Virus record (IMG/VR): IMGVR_UViG_3300042197_004429
Location: 1 to 64,000 of that record
Source: a virus
DNA: 64,000 nucleotides
Strand: one strand, 5' to 3'
Below, piece by piece: positions 57,794 through 64,000 of this stretch. The notes beneath the pieces are model-generated. The model was not told the origin of the DNA. It was given only the letters and a program-made list of their open reading frames with translations, and ran no database searches. The translations under genes were made by a program, and so were the position numbers. Within the stretch, counting starts at the first letter, position 1. Every line of letters starts with the position of its first letter.

Positions 57794-58420
57794 ATGAGTA
57801 AAGAAACAATTAGAGTATCTTTTACTTTTGATGCCGAAGGCGAACTTGATGAAGAACTTGAATTTCTTCATGCAAAAGCAAAGCATTCAAGAATTAAAAA
57901 ATTGGTTGAGGATCACATAAGAGAAAAAATAAAAGATCCTATGAATAACCCAGACTTTTTAAAGGATATGAAAGTCAATTTTTCTATTCCTAATTCAAGA
58001 ACAAGAGAGCAAATTATAACCAGTATGTGTTTTACTTATCGCCATGATTATGGGATTGTGAAAAATTCTCCTAGCATTAGCGGAATGACTGAGGAGGAAA
58101 GAAAATCCTTGTGGAAGCGAATGGCTCAAATATTTGATAGTGACATTGCTCCATATGTTGATTTGAAATGTTTTGGAGAACAACCTGCACAAGAAGAAGT
58201 TAATATCAAAGAAGAATTGTCTCGCTTAGATCGCAACAACTGGGATGATGTTTGTAAACTTGTGGATAAAATAGTATATGATATAATGCAAACATCAAAA
58301 ATGGCACCTTATTCATATATTGGCGATCAGGATGCTCTTGAAGGATTGATAAAAGACTATATGATAGACTTAATCAATCCAGATCTCTTAGATTTTGATT
58401 CAAAAAATAAAATTAATTAA
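57794..58420 (+). CDS. hypothetical protein with TREQII-SMC domain, 208 aa
   Basis: Residues about 69-125 (SRTREQIITSMC, YRHDYGIV, GMTEEERKSLWKRMAQIFDSDIA) match the N-terminal domain of the gene at 48663. The N-terminus (ETIRVSFTFDAEGELDEE) is an additional domain. Otherwise unrecognised. Confidence 0.6.
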   Translation: MSKETIRVSFTFDAEGELDEELEFLHAKAKHSRIKKLVEDHIREKIKDPMNNPDFLKDMKVNFSIPNSRTREQIITSMCFTYRHDYGIVKNSPSISGMTEEERKSLWKRMAQIFDSDIAPYVDLKCFGEQPAQEEVNIKEELSRLDRNNWDDVCKLVDKIVYDIMQTSKMAPYSYIGDQDALEGLIKDYMIDLINPDLLDFDSKNKIN

Positions 58421-58428
58421 GGTTATTA

Positions 58429-58656
58429 ATGGAATCTCTTGCTTTGTTGGCAGCACTGATAATAATTTCTTTTTGGACTGTTGCGGGATTGTCTTTACTT
58501 TTTGCTTTTTTTAGACTAAGAATATTAAGTTTGATATTTGGTTGTCTTTCTCTCGCTGCGGGAGTTTGGTTAATTTTTATTTTGCCTCACGCTCCGCTTT
58601 TGGGTATAATTAATATTGCTTGTGGGTTGATAGGATTGCGAACTAAGAACAAATAA
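58429..58656 (+). CDS. three-helix membrane protein, 75 aa
   Basis: Two to three hydrophobic helices (about residues 4-25, 32-50, 52-68) with little else. Unknown role; small holin-like in size, but no neighbouring endolysin. Confidence 0.6.
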   Translation: MESLALLAALIIISFWTVAGLSLLFAFFRLRILSLIFGCLSLAAGVWLIFILPHAPLLGIINIACGLIGLRTKNK

Positions 58657-58660
58657 CAAA

Positions 58661-59422
58661 ATGATAACCGACTACCACGTTGAAGTTGAAAAAGTTCCCA
58701 GTAAGCCGGGTTGCTGGGACGTTTTGAATGTTAAAATACTCAAGAGTAACCAACAAATAGGTGAATACCAAAGAAACTATCCAAGTTTATACAAAACTTT
58801 CTATCCTTTTGAACAAGATGGAAAAGAATATGCCTTATATTCTAAGGATTATACAGGTACTCGGGTGATGACTTTGCCCGATTGTGTAGACATTTGCGGT
58901 GAAGAGCGTGATGCTTATGGTTTTTGCCCAACTGAGTATTATGTTCCCCCTCAATTTAAAGGAAAATATGGATTTGTGGCTGGTTGTGTGTGGGGTGACG
59001 ATAGTGGTGGTGATAAACTTCAATTTCTTGATCTTGGCCAAATAACCAAAGGAATACTTAAGCGTGAAGACAAGTTTGGATATGTCGAATTAACAGAGGC
59101 TAATTTAAAAGATTGCATTGAAATTTATGATTATGATGATGAAGAAAAAGAACCAACTTGGATTGCTATAAAAGAATTTAAAAGATGCGCTCTACAAGAT
59201 ACAAAAGAAAACATATCCTGGAACCGTCTGCTTGAAGAATTGCCAATTGGTGAAGGGATGCTTAAATTGATGAAGCATCTTGAAAAGTATTGTAAAAAAT
59301 GCGGACTTTACTTAAAAAAGAGAACTTATTTTACTCAAAAAGTTAATGAAGATGGCTCAAAAGAAATGATTGAAAAAGAATTTGAAAATGACGAACTTGC
59401 TTGTAGGTGCAATAATGAATAA
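58661..59422 (+). CDS. conserved hypothetical protein, 253 aa
   Basis: YPSLYKTFYPFEQDGKEYALYS, CGEERDAYGFCPTEYYVP and FVAGCVWGDDSGGDKLQFLDL are very strongly conserved in an uncharacterised phage/bacterial family. The end carries CKKCG and CRCNNE, a possible zinc tail. Function unknown. Confidence 0.65.
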   Translation: MITDYHVEVEKVPSKPGCWDVLNVKILKSNQQIGEYQRNYPSLYKTFYPFEQDGKEYALYSKDYTGTRVMTLPDCVDICGEERDAYGFCPTEYYVPPQFKGKYGFVAGCVWGDDSGGDKLQFLDLGQITKGILKREDKFGYVELTEANLKDCIEIYDYDDEEKEPTWIAIKEFKRCALQDTKENISWNRLLEELPIGEGMLKLMKHLEKYCKKCGLYLKKRTYFTQKVNEDGSKEMIEKEFENDELACRCNNE

Positions 59423-59669
59423 TGAATTAATTGAATTGACAAAAGAAATTATAGATTCGGCCAACCGTTATTATGAAGTTGAGAATCCAGACCGAGAAAC
59501 ACCAGTGATACTAGAAAATATAGTTCTTAACGCCTCCAGAATGCTCAAAATATTAACAAACAAAAAACACGGATGCGAAAACTGCACCTGTCCCACTCTA
59601 GATGGCTACAAAATAACAGGATCAAGTTGTCCAGTTCATGGGCTTCCGATATGTGATTCTTCTTTTTAG
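59415..59669 (+). CDS. hypothetical protein, 84 aa
   Basis: ATG 59415 overlaps the preceding end. C-terminal CENCTCPTLDGY and CPVHGLP are Cys/His pairs. The N-terminal helix is unrecognised. Confidence 0.55.
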   Translation: MNNELIELTKEIIDSANRYYEVENPDRETPVILENIVLNASRMLKILTNKKHGCENCTCPTLDGYKITGSSCPVHGLPICDSSF

Positions 59670-59697
59670 TTGATAAACTTTCTTTAGATTGTAGAAT
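59670..59697 (+). promoter_or_regulatory. sigma-70-type promoter
   Basis: TTGATA (59670-59675), 16-base spacer, TAGAAT (59692-59697). A 65-base leader then leads to AGGGG and the ATG of the helicase gene. Confidence 0.5.
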
Positions 59698-59762
59698 AAT
59701 GATAGACTGCAATTTTATCTCCACCACTAGAAAACCCAGTCTTCTTTAGGGGTAAATAAAAT

Positions 59763-61916
59763 ATGAATTATAGAAGATTAAGAAGAACAAAAGATAGAGC
59801 AAGACTTTATTTGGATTTTGATGGTAAATGTGCTGAGTGTGGAGTTGATCTTCAAAAATGGCATGCCGACCATAAAATACCATTTAAGTTGACACGATGT
59901 ACAGAGTATGTTAATATGCAACCATTATGTCCTCCTTGTAATCTTAAGAAAGGCTCGAAAGTGTTAAGTCTTAAAAATAGAAGTTATTATGAATCATTAA
60001 ATCTTGGTTTGCATGTCGATATTGTTCCTTTCCGCATTGGGCAGAGAGGTGCATTTAATTGCATTGTCGAAAAGGTTATGGATAACTCTCAAACCATAAG
60101 CATTGTTCTTCCTACTCGTTATGGAAAGAGTGATGTGATGAGAGCAACAGCAATTGAGCTAATCGAAAGAGGAATCGCAGATTCTGCAATTCTTGCGGCT
60201 CCATGTCGATTTTTGCGGGATCAATTGTGTCGTAAGAAAAAAATTGACGAAATGGTTAATCGGTATACAATTGTAACAAGAAGTCGTCCCATTGCTTATG
60301 ACATAATGGAAAACTTTAGGCTGCCAATCTTTCAGAACGAAGAATATTTTGTTGCTCTCTGCACTCAAATGTTGGCGAATAAAGCAGATGAGATTTGTGG
60401 TTATATTCGATTACGAGTAAAAAAATCTGGGAAACCAGTTTTAGTTTATATTGATGAATCCCACACTTCTTCAGAAAAAAATGTATGGGGTGCTGTGGTG
60501 CCAAAAATTGTCGAAGCTGGTGGCATTGTCACTCTTTCCACAGCGACTCCGTATCGTGATAATGGACAAAAAATTCCCGGCTTCAAATGTGTTGTCGAAC
60601 CAAAACGTGAGCGATTACGTTATGTTCCAAGACAACATGAGGATCCAAGTAAATATTATCTTGATATTTACAAGGATTTAGAAGGAGAAATTAAATTGGA
60701 AGCCGATTATGAATATACATTTAAATCAGCTTGGGCAGAGGGAGATGTTCTTTGTAAAGTTGGTCTTCGTGAGTTTGATGTCATAGTGAAGATTCCTGAT
60801 GGAAATTCTAGTGATCCAGACAAAATGAAGGAATTAAAAATTTCTGAAATGACTCCAACTGAATGTAGTAAATATTTTAGCCGTGTGACTAGGGACACTA
60901 AAGTAATCAAACAAGGAGTCTTTGAACTTGTAAAAAGATTGAGAGAGTATCGGCTGTACGAGCCTCAGACGCAGGCAATCATTTTCTGTGGGAATGATAT
61001 TGACGAAGAAGATGATGGACACGCTAAGCAGATTGCCGCTGAAATAGGTTTTCAAGATACCTCTTTCAAGGTTATTATTGCTACATCTAAGCAAGATTCG
61101 GCTGATGAATTAATTAAGGATTTTGGGGACGGGAAAGGCGATATCCTGATTGTTAAACAGATGGCAAGTTTAGGGATGGATATTCCTCCAATTAAGATTG
61201 GTCTTGATCTATCCTCCGTCCGTACACTTGCTGCTTTTGTGCAAAGAATGATGAGAACTGCCACTATGTGGGGTAAAAATCAGACTGCTCATTTGATAAT
61301 GCCCTCTGATGTCAATGGGCAAGCATTATGGAAGGGATTTATTGAAGAAAATGGTGGAGCAATGACAAGTCATGAAACGACTAAACTTGACACCATAGAA
61401 AAGGATAAGCAAGATCGAGATCCAAGCAAGAAAACATTTGAAGTAGTAAGAACAGAAGATGCGATATTATCCGATTCATGTGGAGATGGAACATCTAGTA
61501 GCTCTGAGTATGATGACTTTGCCCTACCATTGATTCTTGCACTTCCGAAAATTCAAGCGGTTTATAGCGACCATGAACTGGTTAGTTATGGTAAAAAAAT
61601 TGGAAAAGATGCTCTTGGTCGTCTAACTCCTATCGCTAAGGTTCCTACACGAGATATTACCGAGCAGAGAATTCTACTGAAAAACAGGATAGAGAATCTT
61701 CGTAAAGAAATAGCATCTCAAAAATTTCACTATCGTAGCGACACAGAAAGTTGGAGAGCAGAGATGAGGAGTTGTCTTAATAAGGCTAAAAGAAAGTTTG
61801 GAATTGCATTGCAAACAAAGTTAGATAAAATTACCAAAATCGAAACGCTAAACCAAATTGTTGGATTTCTTGAGGAAGAAAAGAATAATGCAACAAAAGT
61901 AGTTGTGCAGGAGTAG
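59763..61916 (+). CDS. HNH nuclease-SF2 helicase fusion protein
   Basis: 717 aa. Residues about 15-70 are an HNH domain: Cys23-x-x-Cys26, His34-Ala-Asp-His37 (nuclease core) and Cys56-x-x-Cys59-Asn60. Then an SF2 helicase: motif I LPTRYGKSD (116-124), motif II IDESH (230-234), motif III STATP (259-263), and motif VI VQRMMRTATMWG. The C-terminus (about 620-717) is a helical extension. Fusions of this type cut DNA while translocating and could be a homing, restriction or anti-competition enzyme. Own promoter and leader, flanked by a TnpB relic, suggests a mobile module. Confidence 0.8.
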   Translation: MNYRRLRRTKDRARLYLDFDGKCAECGVDLQKWHADHKIPFKLTRCTEYVNMQPLCPPCNLKKGSKVLSLKNRSYYESLNLGLHVDIVPFRIGQRGAFNCIVEKVMDNSQTISIVLPTRYGKSDVMRATAIELIERGIADSAILAAPCRFLRDQLCRKKKIDEMVNRYTIVTRSRPIAYDIMENFRLPIFQNEEYFVALCTQMLANKADEICGYIRLRVKKSGKPVLVYIDESHTSSEKNVWGAVVPKIVEAGGIVTLSTATPYRDNGQKIPGFKCVVEPKRERLRYVPRQHEDPSKYYLDIYKDLEGEIKLEADYEYTFKSAWAEGDVLCKVGLREFDVIVKIPDGNSSDPDKMKELKISEMTPTECSKYFSRVTRDTKVIKQGVFELVKRLREYRLYEPQTQAIIFCGNDIDEEDDGHAKQIAAEIGFQDTSFKVIIATSKQDSADELIKDFGDGKGDILIVKQMASLGMDIPPIKIGLDLSSVRTLAAFVQRMMRTATMWGKNQTAHLIMPSDVNGQALWKGFIEENGGAMTSHETTKLDTIEKDKQDRDPSKKTFEVVRTEDAILSDSCGDGTSSSSEYDDFALPLILALPKIQAVYSDHELVSYGKKIGKDALGRLTPIAKVPTRDITEQRILLKNRIENLRKEIASQKFHYRSDTESWRAEMRSCLNKAKRKFGIALQTKLDKITKIETLNQIVGFLEEEKNNATKVVVQE

Positions 61917-61917
61917 T

Positions 61918-62097
61918 TTGTTAGTTCAACGAGTTTATAAGACTGAAATCAGTCCAAATAACAAGCAGCGGACTCTCTTGATGAAAAATGCAGGAACGGC
62001 CCGCTTTGCTTACAATTGGACATTGAACCTCAAGAAAACTGCATTCGATAACAAAATCAAAATCCCTAATGCAATCGAGCTATTGACAGGAATTTAA
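61918..62097 (+). pseudogene. N-terminal TnpB fragment
   Basis: From TTG 61918: VQRVYKTEISPNNKQRTLL and TARFAYNWTLNLK match the N-terminal helix-turn-helix region of TnpB (K-x-Y-K-x-x-I-x-P-x-x-x-Q and RFxYNW). The frame ends after LLTGI. Confidence 0.7.
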
Positions 62098-62142
62098 ATG
62101 CCTCTTACAATCTTGAGTCGTATAAAAACCATCAGTTTGACG

Positions 62143-62208
62143 GGAATAAACGCTCACGGAGAAGTAAGATCTGGTCTTGCGAGTAGCAAGATTAAATTGA
62201 CTTCGTAG
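62143..62208 (+). pseudogene. C-terminal TnpB fragment
   Basis: The frame GINAHGEVRSGLASSKIKLTS followed by TAG matches the end of TnpB proteins (a small Asn-Ala plus Gly-rich tail). About 250 codons of the nuclease core are missing between the fragments. Confidence 0.5.
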
Positions 62209-62309
62209 AAATGAGAATAAAATATGAGATTATCAAATGGTAGCGATTTTGTCTCTACCTAGATTTCCATATATTTTTAGGAACGGTTGGGTAACCCACA
62301 GGTTTTAAA

Positions 62310-62810
62310 ATGGAACGTAGATCAAAAGATGTTTTGGGAATGGTCAACTTTCCCATTGATTCTCAAGAATACTCAAGCACCAATGAAGGCGGAATGTTTG
62401 TTCAACTTTGGTGTTTTGAAGATGATAAGTTCTCTGATGAATCTGTTTATTATGGTTCCACATACAGCACGATGAGCGAAAGCCTCATTGGCACAGATAC
62501 AGAAGTGAACACAGATAATTTTCATGAAATTGAACAAGGCAAAAATTTTATGGATTGGGTACAAAGTTTTGCTCTTGAGGAACAATTGTTTCCTAATATT
62601 AAAAAAGAAGTTGACCATCAATATTTGTCAAAAGAACTCATTGCTTGTGTTACTTTAGGCTGCACAGGTTGGAGCGGCGCTAATAAAGACCATGATTATT
62701 GGCGATGTAAATACGAAGACCTTAATGAGGGTGGTAAATCAATTTATAATTCACTAAAATCAGCTTATCCCAAAGCGAAACTTGTTTTGGTGACTTGGCT
62801 TGACACTTAA
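62310..62810 (+). CDS. hypothetical protein, 166 aa
   Basis: MERRSKDVLGMVNFPIDSQEYS, then acidic and aromatic stretches, ending YPKAKLVLVTWLDT. Not recognised. ATG 62310 is 10 bases after the insertion relic, so the upstream regulatory region may have been replaced. Confidence 0.6.
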   Translation: MERRSKDVLGMVNFPIDSQEYSSTNEGGMFVQLWCFEDDKFSDESVYYGSTYSTMSESLIGTDTEVNTDNFHEIEQGKNFMDWVQSFALEEQLFPNIKKEVDHQYLSKELIACVTLGCTGWSGANKDHDYWRCKYEDLNEGGKSIYNSLKSAYPKAKLVLVTWLDT

Positions 62811-62824
62811 ATCAGGAGATTTTT

Positions 62825-63517
62825 ATGGGAATGTTTGATTATGTAAAAGTAGAAGATCAAATTGATTTACCAAAACCCGAGTGTTTTGAATCTTTTGATA
62901 AAAATATTAAAGATTTTGAATTTCAAACTAAATCTTTAGAAAATTGTATGAATACTTATTTCTTGTCAAATGACAAACATCTTTACAAAGATGATTTTTA
63001 TGATGAGCAAGATGTTCGAAAACAAAGAAGACAATTAATAGATTTTCACGGAATAATTAAATTTGGAGCGTACCACCCAACAGACTTGGTTGACTATTCA
63101 GTCGAGTATGAAGCAAAATTTACAAATGGAATCTTAGAAGATATCAAACTGGTAGATTGTAAAGTTTATAATCATGAGTCTAGAAAATTAAAAAATGACG
63201 AAATCAAACAACAGCAGGATAGAAAAAGACAAAAATTTTCTTATAAATTAAGAAACTTAATTAGAAAATCTTTGTCTTTTTTTGGAATTCAAAACAATCT
63301 TGTTTTTACAACTCCAGAAGTTGTTTTCTTTGTTAATTCCGACACACCAGAACTAGTAAATTTTAAAAGAACCAAATATGGTTTATATATCGACAACATC
63401 GGAACGGGATTTTACTTTAGGAAAACAGACTATCTTTTTGAAGTTTGTTTTAAAATTTTAGGATTTGGTTTCAAATATAATTGGTACAAACCTGTTAGTT
63501 TTGAGGAATCAAAATGA
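62825..63517 (+). CDS. conserved phage protein MGMFDYVK family, 230 aa
   Basis: MGMFDYVKVEDQI and FQTKSLENCMNTYFL are the conserved landmarks of a common uncharacterised phage protein. The rest is charged and lacks catalytic motifs. Good AGGAG-like site at 62815-62819. Confidence 0.7.
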   Translation: MGMFDYVKVEDQIDLPKPECFESFDKNIKDFEFQTKSLENCMNTYFLSNDKHLYKDDFYDEQDVRKQRRQLIDFHGIIKFGAYHPTDLVDYSVEYEAKFTNGILEDIKLVDCKVYNHESRKLKNDEIKQQQDRKRQKFSYKLRNLIRKSLSFFGIQNNLVFTTPEVVFFVNSDTPELVNFKRTKYGLYIDNIGTGFYFRKTDYLFEVCFKILGFGFKYNWYKPVSFEESK

Positions 63518-63774
63518 AAGATTTTTTTCTAATACTATCTTATTATTTGGTTATTTTGTTATGTCTGGCTATCCTTGTTTACCCATTTGTTCTTGTGGCT
63601 ATGGCTGATCGCAAAAACCCAGCAGATTATCAAGAAGTTACGAGTAATTATCATTTGCCTCCAGAACTCAAAGGATGTAAAATTTTTGTGTTAGGTGGGC
63701 AATGGTCGGCCACAAATCCCTTGTGGGTTATCGTTCCTCCTCAAGGATTAGAACGACCTTTGATCATTGATTGA
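63514..63774 (+). CDS. membrane protein, 86 aa
   Basis: One long hydrophobic segment (about residues 5-30), then a soluble tail. Coupled by ATGA. Unknown role. Confidence 0.6.
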   Translation: MKDFFLILSYYLVILLCLAILVYPFVLVAMADRKNPADYQEVTSNYHLPPELKGCKIFVLGGQWSATNPLWVIVPPQGLERPLIID

Positions 63775-63789
63775 AGAAAGCTAATTTTG

Positions 63790-64000
63790 ATGAAGATACT
63801 CGCTGAAATCATAGCCGGAAGTCACCTGTATGGATTATCCACACCAGAATCGGATGTGGATAAGCGTGGTGTTTTTCTAAACACAGAGCCTGGAAAAATT
63901 TTAGGCTTAAATAGATTTGAAGTCTTAAAAAAATCAAACGAAGACACTGTTTATTTTGAGTTAGTTCATTATCTTCATGGTTTAAAAAAAACTAATACTC
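63790..64000 (+). CDS. nucleotidyltransferase of the pol-beta/MNT superfamily (3' truncated by window)
   Basis: ILAEIIAGSHLYGLSTPESDVDKRGVF holds the GS-x-x-YG-x-x-x-x-x-SD-x-D catalytic motif that transfers a nucleotide to a target. Cut by the right edge after about 70 residues. Such proteins occur in phages and also in toxin-antitoxin systems. Confidence 0.75.
   Translation, partial: MKILAEIIAGSHLYGLSTPESDVDKRGVFLNTEPGKILGLNRFEVLKKSNEDTVYFELVHYLHGLKKTNT

Larger units (their letters stand above)
61918..62300 (+). mobile_element. decayed IS200/IS605-type element (TnpB relic with right end)
   Basis: Two fragments of one TnpB-like gene surround a deletion, followed by about 90 bases ending in a GGTTGGGTAACCCACA-type hairpin, the sort of right-end/omega-RNA structure of these elements. 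There is no TnpA. It lies right after the HNH-helicase gene. Confidence 0.6.

Noticed and set aside
58429-58656. Holin-endolysin lysis pair
   Set aside because: The small membrane protein has no neighbouring muralytic enzyme; size alone is not evidence.

Overview
This window looks like part of a large, AT-rich, tailed double-stranded DNA phage genome of the jumbo / T4-like myovirus type. GC content is roughly one third by eye. Genes are tightly packed, often overlapping at ATGA or TAATG, and switch strand in short blocks. There are virion-type proteins (baseplate/fibre-like proteins, lectin-like and glycine-rich adhesin-like proteins), four tRNA or tRNA-like genes, phage metabolic genes (dCMP deaminase, PhoH, metallophosphoesterase), a phage-borne sigma factor and very many small conserved phage proteins. 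No terminase, capsid, polymerase or ribosomal gene is present, so the phage assignment rests on these features together. A secreted protein at 33887-34291 carries VSPY and RPTGH repeat motifs that I associate with planctomycete exported proteins, so a planctomycete host is a weak inference.

Left part (1-12 kb): the tail of a Pro-Glu-Thr-Lys-Lys repeat protein, dCMP deaminase, a baseplate-upper-protein-like protein, translation initiation factor IF-3, an NAD-dependent epimerase, an acetyltransferase, glycosyltransferases, DnaJ, fibre and lectin-like proteins, and several proteins with a short N-terminal tag resembling the T4 capsid-targeting sequence. One tagged protein has a C-terminal FHA-like domain and another is a HExxH metallopeptidase.

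Centre (12-31 kb): a structured non-coding region, PhoH, two very large paralogous fibre-like proteins (13585-17025 and 28504-31269) and a sigma-70-family factor. A Ro60/TROVE protein is followed by its own promoter, a tRNA-like RNA with a grossly enlarged anticodon loop and two tandem homologous small structured RNAs. Then comes a complete four-gene ubiquitin-like conjugation cassette (E2-like, JAMM isopeptidase, E1-like, ubiquitin-like protein ending in Gly). The Ro60/RNA module and the ubiquitin-like cassette are the most exciting parts of the window.

Right-centre (31-48 kb): tRNA-Pro, a degenerate-looking tRNA-Gly, a tRNA-Cys with a long variable arm, peptidyl-tRNA hydrolase 2 and a long surface-glycan set. 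That set includes a polysaccharide deacetylase, fucosyltransferase-like, sulfotransferase, methyltransferase, multi-domain glycosyltransferases, CapK-like adenylating enzyme, GDP-fucose synthase-like, RmlC and GNAT genes. A BCS1-like AAA ATPase and more tagged head-type proteins lie between them.

Right part (48-64 kb): one long + strand run of small accessory genes read in overlapping fashion. It contains GC-rich patches that look horizontally acquired, a 180-bp direct duplication flanking one of these, a paralogous N-terminal domain shared by two genes, an HNH nuclease-SF2 helicase fusion, a decayed IS200/IS605-type TnpB relic, and a nucleotidyltransferase cut by the right edge.
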